Origin: an uncultured Erysipelotrichaceae bacterium | GTDB lineage: Bacteria; Bacillota_I; Bacilli_A; RF39; UBA660 | DNA length: 10,703 bases | Direction: 5' to 3' | Assembly (NCBI GenBank): GCA_902797275.1 | Contig: CADBSI010000117.1 | Location: 1-10,703, forward strand | Part shown: one piece after another, positions 1-6,904 of the stretch | How the letters are laid out: each line of letters opens with the position of its first letter | Numbering within the stretch: the first letter of the stretch is position 1 | Notes under the pieces: model-generated | Told to the model about the DNA's origin: nothing | The model's input: the letters and a program-made list of their open reading frames with translations, nothing else | Database searches by the model: none | Translations under genes and position numbers: made by a program

Positions 1-1077
1 AAGAAGTTGACCAAGTTTGACAAAACCAGGATTACAAGAATTTTCTAAAACTTGTAAAAATGTTTGATCTCCATGTCCTTTTGATTTCCAACAACCAATT
101 CTTGTTCCATTTATATGAACACTTCCAGAATCATAAAAATGATCATTATAAATATCAATTACTTTCTCTTCAACTGCTGATGACATAGTAATAATTTTGA
201 AAGTAGAGCCTGGTTCATAAGTCATCCAAATTGGTAAATTACGATTCAATACCTCAGTTGTAAATAATTTATAACTATTAGGATTAAAAGTAGGTCTACT
301 TGCCATTGCAAGTATCTCACCTGTATTAGGATCGATTACAACAGCCAAAGAATTATCAGGTTTTAAAGTACTTTCAACATTATTAAGTTCCCTTTCTAAA
401 GAAAGTTGAATATTTATATCAATAGTTAAAGTTATATTCATACCACTTGCTGGTTCTAAATATATTTCCGATAAATTAATTTTATTTCCTTTTGCATCAC
501 TAAAATATTTAATCGCTCCATTTTCTCCAGTTAAATATTTATCATAAATAAGTTCTATTCCCCCTAGTCCTTGATTATCAATTCCAACATAGCCTAAAAC
601 ATGAGATAAAGTTGTTCCATATGGATAATATCTTTTAGATTCCTTAACTAGGTATACCCCATCATATTTATAACTTTCAATTTTATCAGCTGTTTCATAA
701 TCAAGTCGTCTTCCTTCTGGATGAACTCTTTCAATTGAAGTATTTTTATAAACATGTTTTTTCATCTCATCAAGGCTAACATTTAAAATACTTGCTAAAG
801 TTTTACTAACTTCTTCTTTATTTTTTATTTGACTTGGTACAAGAACTAAACTAGTAGTTGTAATATTATCAGCTAAAACTACTCCATTTCTATCTAATAT
901 TAAACCCCGATTAGCCTCAATTGGTAAATCTCTACTCCATAAATCAAGAGCTAAACTTGATAATTTTTTATAATCAACCATTTCAATATAAACTACTTTT
1001 AAAAAGATAACTACAAAAAAAGATATAAAAAAAAGAAATATTAATTTAATCCTACTATCTATTTTTTTATTAAACAT
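1..1077 (-). CDS. Class B penicillin-binding protein, SpoVD/FtsI type (C-terminus cut by window edge)
   Basis: This is a membrane-anchored D,D-transpeptidase that cross-links peptidoglycan at the septum or spore cortex. Only the first 359 residues are in the window and the frame stays open to base 1. A single N-terminal membrane segment (about 11-30) follows a short basic cytoplasmic tail. The PBP dimerisation domain follows, with RGLILDRNG at about 57-65 and the YYPYGTTLSHVLGYVGIDNQG stretch near 150-170 that is typical of SpoVD/PbpB proteins. The transpeptidase domain carries the SxxK motif STFK at 291-294 (catalytic Ser291) and SCN at 347-349; the KTG motif lies outside. The ATG at 1077 is preceded by GGTGAG. 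It lies 50 nt after the HAD gene and is probably last in that operon. I cannot separate SpoVD from FtsI/PbpB because the C-terminus, where a PASTA domain would be, is missing. Confidence 0.9.
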   Translation of the reverse strand, partial: MFNKKIDSRIKLIFLFFISFFVVIFLKVVYIEMVDYKKLSSLALDLWSRDLPIEANRGLILDRNGVVLADNITTTSLVLVPSQIKNKEEVSKTLASILNVSLDEMKKHVYKNTSIERVHPEGRRLDYETADKIESYKYDGVYLVKESKRYYPYGTTLSHVLGYVGIDNQGLGGIELIYDKYLTGENGAIKYFSDAKGNKINLSEIYLEPASGMNITLTIDINIQLSLERELNNVESTLKPDNSLAVVIDPNTGEILAMASRPTFNPNSYKLFTTEVLNRNLPIWMTYEPGSTFKIITMSSAVEEKVIDIYNDHFYDSGSVHINGTRIGCWKSKGHGDQTFLQVLENSCNPGFVKLGQLL

Positions 1078-1127
1078 ATACTCACCACTTAAATATATGT
1101 AAGAATTAATTAATTTTTCATTTTTTA

Positions 1128-1694
1128 TTATAAATTTACATCTAATAAACTTTTATATTCTCTAGAATTACTATCTAATTTAGAATATTTATCTTCTTCT
1201 CTTCTTATTCTAATAACATGATTAGATACTTTTAAAAACTTTTTAATTTCACTTGGATTATTATCAATAAATAAATTAGTTTGATAATCAAGATTAAGTT
1301 TAGATTTATCTTTATCAGTTATAATTATATTTTTAAAATATTTTTTTAAATTAGATCCTTCTATTTTTTTTAATTGATAATTATAGTCTCCATAAGTTAA
1401 TAAATTAATTTCTAAATTATTATATTTTTCTAAAAAAGGAATAACATCTTTAAAAACATAACTACTATTATATAAGTTATTTACTCTTGCTAAAATATTA
1501 TTATCTAAATTATATTCTTTAACTAAATAATTAGTTAAAATATCTAGATTAAACAAAGATGATTTAAATAGTTTAGGTCTTATATTATTAATTGTAAGTT
1601 CATCTATATTATATTCTTGAAGTAATTTAAGATAGTCTTGGTAAAATTTATCAGTATTAAATAAAGTTCCATCAAAGTCTAGGTAAATCTTCAT
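1128..1694 (-). CDS. HAD-superfamily hydrolase (small phosphatase-like)
   Basis: This 188-residue protein has the HAD fold motifs. Motif I is DFDGTLFNT, with nucleophile Asp6 and Asp8. A cap helical region spans about 15-85. Motif II is LLTYGD with Thr100. A Lys-rich motif III region lies near 127-132, and motif IV is FIDNNPSEI with Asp144 and Asn145, followed by an RIRR stretch. The substrate cannot be read from the sequence; HAD phosphatases of this size act on small phosphorylated metabolites. The ATG at 1694 lies inside the end of the upstream beta-helix gene (23-nt overlap), with AAAGG seven bases before it, so the two are probably translationally coupled. Being placed between a sugar-nucleotide-like protein and a penicillin-binding protein suggests an envelope precursor role, but this is inference. 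The gene is extremely A/T- and Asn-rich, like its neighbours. Confidence 0.82.
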   Translation of the reverse strand: MKIYLDFDGTLFNTDKFYQDYLKLLQEYNIDELTINNIRPKLFKSSLFNLDILTNYLVKEYNLDNNILARVNNLYNSSYVFKDVIPFLEKYNNLEINLLTYGDYNYQLKKIEGSNLKKYFKNIIITDKDKSKLNLDYQTNLFIDNNPSEIKKFLKVSNHVIRIRREEDKYSKLDSNSREYKSLLDVNL

Positions 1695-2352
1695 GTTTAA
1701 CCTTTCTAACTATAACATCTTCTTTTTTAACAATTGAGTTTTCTTTAATTAAACCTCGTACCATAACAAGGGGATAAATAGTTGTATTTCTTCCTATTAT
1801 TGTTCCAGGAGTTAAAACAGCATTGCAACCAATTTCAGTCATATCTCCTACTAAAGCTCCTATTTTTTTTCTATTAGTTAAAACTTTTTCCTCATTTATT
1901 ACCAAACTAACTAAGGATTCATCACTTTTAACATTACTAGTTATACTACCGGCTCCAAAATGAACTTTATAACCTAAAACGGAGTCTCCTATATAATTAA
2001 AATGGGGAACTTTAACACCATCTAATAAAATAGCATTTTTAAGTTCAGTTGAATTTCCAATAACTGAATTATTTCCTATTATTACACTACCTCTAATATA
2101 TGCACCTGGTCTTAGTTCTGAGTTTTCTCCAATTATACAGGGACCAGTTATATTAACATTGTTAGCTAATTTTACACTTTGATGAAGCCAAACATCATCA
2201 CCTATTTTTTTATAATCATTTCCTAAATTATTACCAAGTTCAATTATTATTTCTTTAATATGATTTAGAATTTCTGGATAACCATATTTTAATAAATAAG
2301 TTTTAGTAATAGTTTTATCTAAATCTAAATATTTTTCTATATCTATATTCAT
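1672..2352 (-). CDS. GlmU C-terminal-like left-handed beta-helix protein (hexapeptide repeat)
   Basis: This 226-residue protein has an N-terminal helical segment (1-45) and then hexapeptide repeats forming a left-handed beta-helix from about 50 to 205, with turns such as NVNITGPCIIGENSELRPG, IIGNNSVIGNSTELKN and FGAGSITSNVKSD. This matches the stand-alone proteins, often annotated UDP-N-acetylglucosamine pyrophosphorylase, that resemble the acetyltransferase half of GlmU but lack the uridylyltransferase Rossmann domain. GlmU acetyltransferase makes GlcNAc-1-P for peptidoglycan, and the VPHFNYIGDS and GAGSITSN segments correspond to its active-site strands. Whether this short form acetylates a sugar phosphate is not established from sequence. 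The ATG at 2352 has GAGGTG five bases upstream. It is first in a probable operon with the overlapping HAD hydrolase and the penicillin-binding protein. Confidence 0.85.
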   Translation of the reverse strand: MNIDIEKYLDLDKTITKTYLLKYGYPEILNHIKEIIIELGNNLGNDYKKIGDDVWLHQSVKLANNVNITGPCIIGENSELRPGAYIRGSVIIGNNSVIGNSTELKNAILLDGVKVPHFNYIGDSVLGYKVHFGAGSITSNVKSDESLVSLVINEEKVLTNRKKIGALVGDMTEIGCNAVLTPGTIIGRNTTIYPLVMVRGLIKENSIVKKEDVIVRKVKHEDLPRL

Positions 2353-2368
2353 GTTTCACCTCACTTTA

Positions 2369-2397
2369 ATTTTATAAAATTATGGGTTAAAAGTAAA
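2369..2397 (-). promoter_or_regulatory. Candidate promoter for the beta-helix/HAD/PBP operon
   Basis: On the minus strand a TTTACT box (2392-2397) is followed after 17 bases by TAAAAT (2369-2374). The predicted start lies only a few bases before the GAGGTG ribosome binding site, so the leader would be very short. The match is moderate and the region is AT-rich. Confidence 0.45.
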
Positions 2398-2436
2398 GCA
2401 TATTTAAAATAAATGGGGTTCAAATATTTTTAGGTA

Positions 2437-2460
2437 TAATAAAACCCTTAAAAATAAGGG
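2437..2460 (-). terminator. Rho-independent terminator of tRNA-Arg
   Basis: Downstream of the tRNA on the minus strand, CCCTTA and TAAGGG pair around a TTTT loop (2445-2460), followed by TTTTATTA. It sits 13 nt after the encoded CCA and before the next promoter. Confidence 0.8.
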
Positions 2461-2473
2461 CTAAATTACAATA

Positions 2474-2550
<77 letters not shown>

Positions 2551-2563
2551 AAATTACAAAGAT

Positions 2564-2592
2564 ATTATACAACAACATTATTGTTTTGACAA
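2564..2592 (-). promoter_or_regulatory. Sigma-A-type promoter of tRNA-Arg
   Basis: The minus strand has TTGTCA (2587-2592), a 17-base spacer and a perfect TATAAT (2564-2569), placing the start about 7-8 bases before the mature tRNA 5' end. It lies in the 62-bp gap after the NlpC/P60 gene. Confidence 0.85.
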
Positions 2593-2612
2593 TACCTTTT
2601 TAACTTTTTTTC

Positions 2613-3617
2613 TTAATTTGTTGAATTATCAACATCTATATTATTTTCTTTAATTTCTGTAGTAGTATTTTCATTTGTATCAGTTATTGTTTCTTCCAAA
2701 CTAGATTTAACATCTGTTAAAGTGTTATTTTCTTCTTTTTCTTCATTTAAATTTTCTTTAACACTATCTGTTTCTTTTACTTCTACTACTTCTTCTTTTT
2801 TTGTTTCTTCTTTAGTTTCATCTTTTTTAATATCTTCTTTTATTTCTTCATTTATATCTAAAGAGGTATCACTACTACCATTATTGCTTTCTTCTTTCTG
2901 AATTTCTTTAGTATCTGATGGAACTTGTTCAATTTCTTCATTATCATCAGTTTTAATTTCTTCAGTTTGACTAACATTGCTTACAACATTTTCAGTTATT
3001 AATCTTCTAGCTGTTTGATAAACCATGATATTAACAGAACTAATTTTAACCCCATCTCTTGGATTTGATTCATGAATAATCAAACCATCACCTATATAAA
3101 TTGCCACATGACTTGAATAACCTTGGTAATAACCATAAAAAACTAAATCACCTGGTCTTAAGTCTTCCTTAGCTACATAAGAACCACTATAAAGTTGACT
3201 TGCAACCGTTCTTCCTAAACCAATACCAAACTCTTGAAATATAAGTCTTGTAAAACCACTACAATCAGTTCCACTTGCTAAAGATGAACCTGCCGGAATA
3301 TAAGGTAAACCTAGATATTTCTTAGCATAGTTTACTAAATTAGCTCCTGTTAAACTATTATAGCTTGGTCTAACATAATAATTACGATAATTATTTTGAC
3401 TTTGAACTTCTTTTTTAGTAACAACAGCAGTTGTTATATTACTAATATTTTCTACTACAACGTTATTACTAATCTCATAAATAGGTTTTAAAGAATTATT
3501 ACTTCCCTTCAAACTAATTATTTTTTCTTGATTAAAGTTTAAGCAAAAACATAAAGTCAATATACTAATAATTAAATTATTATACCGGGGGCAACTTAAA
3601 TTATTTTCTGATTTCAT
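2613..3617 (-). CDS. Secreted NlpC/P60 (C40) peptidoglycan hydrolase with acidic C-terminal tail
   Basis: This is probably a cell-wall endopeptidase that cuts peptide stems such as gamma-D-Glu-diamino acid bonds. The 334 residues begin with a hydrophobic stretch (about 14-28) that can act as a signal peptide or anchor. A Ser/Asn-rich linker runs to about 90, and the NlpC/P60 domain spans about 92-206. Catalytic Cys119 is in TDCSGF, His170 in SSHVAIYIG and the third polar residue His182 in IIHES. Residues 210-334 are a low-complexity Glu/Lys/Thr/Asn/Asp tail without a recognisable SH3, LysM or LPxTG motif. The ATG at 3617 has GAGGTG 11 bases upstream. An upstream ATG in the leader meets a stop immediately. 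It is probably monocistronic, with its own promoter. Hydrolase family is firm; bond specificity is not. Confidence 0.9.
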   Translation of the reverse strand: MKSENNLSCPRYNNLIISILTLCFCLNFNQEKIISLKGSNNSLKPIYEISNNVVVENISNITTAVVTKKEVQSQNNYRNYYVRPSYNSLTGANLVNYAKKYLGLPYIPAGSSLASGTDCSGFTRLIFQEFGIGLGRTVASQLYSGSYVAKEDLRPGDLVFYGYYQGYSSHVAIYIGDGLIIHESNPRDGVKISSVNIMVYQTARRLITENVVSNVSQTEEIKTDDNEEIEQVPSDTKEIQKEESNNGSSDTSLDINEEIKEDIKKDETKEETKKEEVVEVKETDSVKENLNEEKEENNTLTDVKSSLEETITDTNENTTTEIKENNIDVDNSTN

Positions 3618-3666
3618 TATTGATAAAACACCTCAATCATATGCCAGATTTTTACGCACATTATCA

Positions 3667-3695
3667 ATAATATCAAATTTAAATATTCAAGTCAA
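3667..3695 (-). promoter_or_regulatory. Promoter of the NlpC/P60 gene
   Basis: TTGACT (3690-3695), a 17-base spacer and TATTAT (3667-3672) on the minus strand give a leader of about 40 nt. An imperfect palindrome (AGACAAA, 5 nt, TTTGACT) overlaps the -35 box. A TTATCAATA/TATTGATAA pair flanks the leader (3661-3669 and 3618-3626). Confidence 0.7.
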
Positions 3696-3820
3696 ACAAA
3701 ATTTGTCTAAGAATGTAAATAAAATTTTAATAATTTACTTCTGGAAAGATGATTTATTTAGCATATATTCGCATATTTATTATGTGATTATGCTCTTATT
3801 TTCCTACTAAAATATAATAA

Positions 3821-4558
3821 TTACAAAAATATAATTTTATATGGAAAGTCTAGTACATTATTAATATTTTGAAGTAATGTATCACTCTTTTTAGTAAAAT
3901 ATAATACAATTTCATTTGATACGATTTCTCTTGAAAGATTTGAATCATTAAAGAGTTTAACTTTATTTAAAAGAGGAATAGCCATATTTATGATTAAAAC
4001 ATCGGGTAAATATTTTTTTAATTTTTGTTCTAGTATAGGGTAATGAGTACATCCTAATACTAAGACATCACACGAAGATATTTGATTGCAATATTTTTTT
4101 ATTATATTCAAGTCAATTTTATTGTTTTCTATCATTGGTACAAATTCTTGTGTTGCTATTTCTAAAATTTTTTTGTTCTTTAAAGAAGTTTTAAATATAT
4201 GTGAATTTATAGTAGCATTTGTTGCAAAAATTCCGATTTTATTTTGATTTGTTTTTTGTAAATATTCAATTGTGGGACTAATAACATCATAAATTAAAAT
4301 ATTCGTCATTTGTCTTATTTCATTTAAACACATTGAACTAATAGTTCCACAAGCAATTATTATCATATCAACCTTTTCTTTCTCGAAAAAAGTTATTATC
4401 TCTCTGATTAATTTTATCAGTTCCTGCTTAGTCTTATCTCCATAGGGAATATTTTTTGTATCACCATAATATATATAGATATTATTAGGATATTTTTTTA
4501 CAAATTCTTTTAAAACTGTAAGTCCTCCTAATCCAGAGTCAAACATTCCTATTTTCAT
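3821..4558 (-). CDS. murI: Glutamate racemase
   Basis: It converts L-glutamate to D-glutamate for the peptidoglycan stem peptide, in the cytoplasm. The protein has 245 residues, slightly shorter than the usual 260-270. Family motifs appear in order: GMFDSGLGGLTVL at 4-16 with Asp7 and Ser8; YGDTKNIPYGDKT at 31-43; first catalytic Cys70 in IIIACGTISS; ATQEFVPMIE near 135-144; and second catalytic Cys170 with His172 in LGCTHYPIL. The Asn that normally follows Cys70 (ACNT) is Gly here. The ATG at 4558 is preceded by a strong AGGAGG. It is separated from serS by a terminator and I see no convincing promoter of its own in the 63-nt gap, so it may be expressed by readthrough or from inside serS. 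Confidence 0.95.
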   Translation of the reverse strand: MKIGMFDSGLGGLTVLKEFVKKYPNNIYIYYGDTKNIPYGDKTKQELIKLIREIITFFEKEKVDMIIIACGTISSMCLNEIRQMTNILIYDVISPTIEYLQKTNQNKIGIFATNATINSHIFKTSLKNKKILEIATQEFVPMIENNKIDLNIIKKYCNQISSCDVLVLGCTHYPILEQKLKKYLPDVLIINMAIPLLNKVKLFNDSNLSREIVSNEIVLYFTKKSDTLLQNINNVLDFPYKIIFL

Positions 4559-4584
4559 ATTTCCTCCTACTAATTAATATTCTT

Positions 4585-4617
4585 AAAAAAAAGTATAATG
4601 CTAAAAGAGCACTATGC
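4585..4617 (-). terminator. Rho-independent terminator after serS
   Basis: On the minus strand GCATAGTGCT (4608-4617) pairs with AGCATTATAC (4593-4602) around a 5-nt loop, with one mismatch and one G-U, followed by eight Ts (4585-4592). It ends the T-box operon just past the serS stop codon. Confidence 0.85.
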
Positions 4618-4621
4618 TTTC

Positions 4622-5908
4622 TTAATTATTAAGATTAATTATTTCTTTTTCACCCATATATTTTCTTAAAGATTCTGGAATAGTAATAGTGCCATCTTCT
4701 TGATAATGATTTTCTAAAAATGCTATTAAAGCTCTTGGCGAAGCAAGTACTGTGTTATTTAAAGTATGAACATAGTAATTTCCATTTTCTCCTTTAGCTC
4801 TAATTCCAAGACGTCTTGCTTGAGCATCACCAAGTGTTGAACATGAACCTACTTCAAAATACTTTTGTTGACGTGGACTCCAAGCTTCAACATCACAAGA
4901 TTTTACTTTTAAATCAGCTAAATCACCTGAACAACATTCAAGTGTTCTTACTGGAATATCTAGACTTCTAAAGAAATCAACAGTTAATTTCCACATTTTA
5001 TTATACCAATCCATTGATTCTTCAGGTTTGCATAAAACAACCATTTCTTGTTTTTCAAATTGATGTACACGATAAATTCCTCTTTCTTCAATTCCGTGTG
5101 CTCCAACTTCTTTTCTAAAACATGGTGAATAACTAGTTAAATTAATAGGCAATTCACTTTCTTTAATAATTTGATCTTTAAATCTTCCAATCATAGAATG
5201 TTCACTTGTACCAATTAAATACAAATCCTCACCTTCTATTTTATACATCATATTTTCCATTTCTGCAAAACTCATAACCCCTGATACAACATCTGATCTT
5301 ATCATGAATGGTGGAATGCAATATGTAAAACCGTGTTCTATCATATAATCTCTTGCATAAGTTAACATTGCTGAATGAAGTCTTGCGGCATCTCCCATTA
5401 AATAATAAAAACCATTTCCGCTTGTTCTACCGCTAGACTCTTTATCAAGTCCTGACATTTTTTCTAATATATCGGCATGATATGGTATTTCATAATCAGG
5501 TATTATTGCTTCTCCAAATCTTTCTATTTCAACATTTTCTGTATCATTTTTACCTATTGGAACTGAATCATCAATAATATTAGGAAGTGTTAACATTATT
5601 TTTCTAATTTCATGGTTTAATCCTTCCTCTTCTTGTTCCATTTTAACAAGTTTTGCATTAATATCATTAACTTTTTGTTTAGCTGTTTCCGCTTCTTCTT
5701 TCTTATTCTCTCTAAAAAGTATTCCTATTTCATCACTAATTTTTTTTCTCTCACTTCTTAAAACATCACCATTTGCTTTTAATTCACGTGAAGTTTTATC
5801 AAGTTCTATCACTTTGTCTACTAATTCTAATTTCTGATCTTGAAATTTCTTTTTAATGTTTTCTTTTACCTTTTCTGGATTTTCTCTTACAAATTTAATA
5901 TCTAACAT
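4622..5908 (-). CDS. serS: Seryl-tRNA synthetase
   Basis: A class II synthetase that charges tRNA-Ser through seryl-adenylate. It has 428 residues, a normal length. Residues 1-110 form the N-terminal tRNA-binding arm, with a long charged coiled coil at about 30-105. The catalytic core carries the substrate loop GTSEHS at 233-238, motif 2 at 264-284 (FRKEVGAHGIEERGIYRVHQF, with Arg265) and motif 3 near 387-400 (VLASPRALIAFLEN, Arg392). The segment around 328-372 (CSGDLADLKVKSCDVEAW, EVGSCSTLGDAQARR) differs from the usual bacterial wording (CSNFxDFQARR) and looks more like archaeal-style SerRS. The ATG at 5908 has GGAG upstream and overlaps the HD gene by 7 nt, implying translational coupling. 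Expression is under the T-box leader at 6447-6626. Confidence 0.97.
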   Translation of the reverse strand: MLDIKFVRENPEKVKENIKKKFQDQKLELVDKVIELDKTSRELKANGDVLRSERKKISDEIGILFRENKKEEAETAKQKVNDINAKLVKMEQEEEGLNHEIRKIMLTLPNIIDDSVPIGKNDTENVEIERFGEAIIPDYEIPYHADILEKMSGLDKESSGRTSGNGFYYLMGDAARLHSAMLTYARDYMIEHGFTYCIPPFMIRSDVVSGVMSFAEMENMMYKIEGEDLYLIGTSEHSMIGRFKDQIIKESELPINLTSYSPCFRKEVGAHGIEERGIYRVHQFEKQEMVVLCKPEESMDWYNKMWKLTVDFFRSLDIPVRTLECCSGDLADLKVKSCDVEAWSPRQQKYFEVGSCSTLGDAQARRLGIRAKGENGNYYVHTLNNTVLASPRALIAFLENHYQEDGTITIPESLRKYMGEKEIINLNN

Positions 5909-6414
5909 ATTTTACTCTCCTTTATTTGTTCTAATTTGTTTTGAATTTTGTTAATAGCTGGTATGTATCTTTTATTAATTCTTTCATAATCGTTAATAGT
6001 TGGATTTTCTATTCTATTAATATCTACATTATGTTTTAAATCAGCTAATTTAACATTTAAAGCCTGAATATTATTGCTATCAATTATTCTTTCAATATAA
6101 TCAGGATAATATTCACCTTTTTTCTTTGTTAAAACTCTTAATGCTTCTAAAATATTTTCAGGATAACCATATACTTTCAAATCATCAAATGTTACTTCAG
6201 TATCTTCTACTACATCATGAAGTAAAGCTATTATTTTTTCATCATAGTTATCAACATTTGCATATACTTTCAACAAATGGTTATAGTATGGTAACCCAGC
6301 TTTGTCCGTTTTTCCTTCAAACAATTTTATAACTAATTCTAAAGTTTTTAAAAGCAAGTCATTCGACGATTTTAGTTTACTATACTCATCTTCTGTAAAA
6401 ATTTTTTCTAACAT
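5902..6414 (-). CDS. Small HD-domain protein, RelA/SpoT hydrolase-like (probable small alarmone hydrolase)
   Basis: This 170-residue protein consists almost only of an HD domain of the RelA/SpoT hydrolase type. GKTDKAGLPYYNHLLKV (34-50) supplies His46. ALLHDVVEDTEVT (63-75) gives the HD pair His66-Asp67 plus Glu70-Asp71, and VKLADLKHN (121-129) supplies Asp125 and Asn129. These are the Mn-binding and catalytic positions that in SpoT/MESH1 remove the 3'-pyrophosphate from (p)ppGpp. No synthetase or TGS/ACT domain follows, so if active it would only hydrolyse. The ATG at 6414 follows an AGGAGG-like site. Its end overlaps the serS start, and its 5' leader is the serine T-box, so it is made together with seryl-tRNA synthetase. 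Domain assignment is firm; ppGpp as substrate is inferred from the motif wording. Confidence 0.88.
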   Translation of the reverse strand: MLEKIFTEDEYSKLKSSNDLLLKTLELVIKLFEGKTDKAGLPYYNHLLKVYANVDNYDEKIIALLHDVVEDTEVTFDDLKVYGYPENILEALRVLTKKKGEYYPDYIERIIDSNNIQALNVKLADLKHNVDINRIENPTINDYERINKRYIPAINKIQNKLEQIKESKIC

Positions 6415-6440
6415 AATTCCTCCTACAATTTAATATTTTA

Positions 6441-6489
6441 TATAATAAAAAGAATGATACACAAGGAGTCATAAAGACGGTACCATCCT
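6441..6489 (-). terminator. T-box regulatory terminator hairpin
   Basis: AGGATGGTAC (6480-6489) pairs with GTATCATTCT (6451-6460) over ten pairs including two G-U pairs, enclosing a 19-nt loop. A T-rich tail follows. It shares the AGGA sequence with the antiterminator, so the two folds exclude each other. Confidence 0.85.
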
Positions 6490-6626
6490 TTTTTTAACTT
6501 AATTGAATAACGGCAAAACAACCGGGATTGATTAAATCCAAAATAAGAGTAGATTAAATAGATCTTAATATAATTTTACACCAAACAATTATTCTCTTGA
6601 ATTAAAATTCTATTATTGTCTCTTAT
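6447..6626 (-). ncRNA. T-box riboswitch, serine-type (UCU specifier), for the HD-serS operon
   Basis: The folded parts on the minus strand are as follows. Stem I base is ATAAGAG (6620-6626) with CTCTTAT (6543-6549). A specifier loop has TCT followed by A at 6551-6553, a Ser codon. The upper stem is AATAGA/TCTATT, continuing as TTTTAAT/ATTAAGA. The apical loop contains GGTGTAA (6576-6582), matching the GGUGNRA consensus. The conserved T-box AGGATGGTACCGTC lies at 6476-6489. The antiterminator is AAGGA/TCCTT plus GTC/GAC around the 7-nt TGGTACC bulge. The competing terminator pairs 6480-6489 with 6451-6460 and is followed by TTTTTATTATA. Uncharged tRNA-Ser should favour readthrough into the HD and serS genes. 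The leader promoter is unclear; TATATA at about 6634-6639 is a weak candidate. Confidence 0.93.
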
Positions 6627-6646
6627 ATTTTTTTATATATACTGTT

Positions 6647-6856
6647 TTACATATATTTTTGCATCTGCTTCATCATTTGATTAACTTGTTTTTGAGTAGG
6701 TGTCCTTCCCATACCACTCATCAAAGTTTTTATCATTTCTTCATTAATTGGTGGATTTTGTTTTAAATATTTCATCATAATCTTACGTGAAACAAAAAAA
6801 CCAACTATTGCTCCAACAACAAATCCAAGAAAAACTTGCAATATATCTAACCACAT
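6647..6856 (-). CDS. yneF: YneF / UPF0154 family membrane protein
   Basis: A 69-residue protein of unknown function found widely in Bacilli. One membrane helix spans about residues 4-24 (ILQVFLGFVVGAIVGFFV), followed by a conserved cytoplasmic part. That part contains KNPPINE-like wording (QNPPINEEMIKTLM), a GRTPTQKQVNQMMK segment and a Met-rich end, closely resembling B. subtilis YneF. The frame is open up to 6904, but ATG at 6856 has TAGGAG eight bases upstream and gives the family's usual length, so I chose it over the 85-residue version. It lies just after pgsA and before the serine T-box leader; a candidate promoter lies at 6876-6904. Confidence 0.9.
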   Translation of the reverse strand: MWLDILQVFLGFVVGAIVGFFVSRKIMMKYLKQNPPINEEMIKTLMSGMGRTPTQKQVNQMMKQMQKYM

Positions 6857-6875
6857 AATCTCAACTCCTATAAGT

Positions 6876-6904
6876 ATCTTACTATAATATATGATTTTTA
6901 TCAA
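6876..6904 (-). promoter_or_regulatory. Candidate promoter of yneF
   Basis: TTGATA (6899-6904) and TAAGAT (6876-6881) are separated by 17 bases on the minus strand. The -35 box lies within the inverted repeat at 6896-6919, which could be an operator. Confidence 0.4.

Noticed and set aside
6126..6332. 68-codon open frame on the plus strand
   Set aside because: It lies entirely within the HD-domain gene on the opposite strand, has no ribosome binding site, and encodes a Leu/His-rich sequence typical of an antisense shadow.
6857..6904. Longer N-terminus for YneF (85 residues)
   Set aside because: The extra 16 residues would cover the promoter region, lack a ribosome binding site, and are absent from the family; ATG 6856 has TAGGAG at good spacing.
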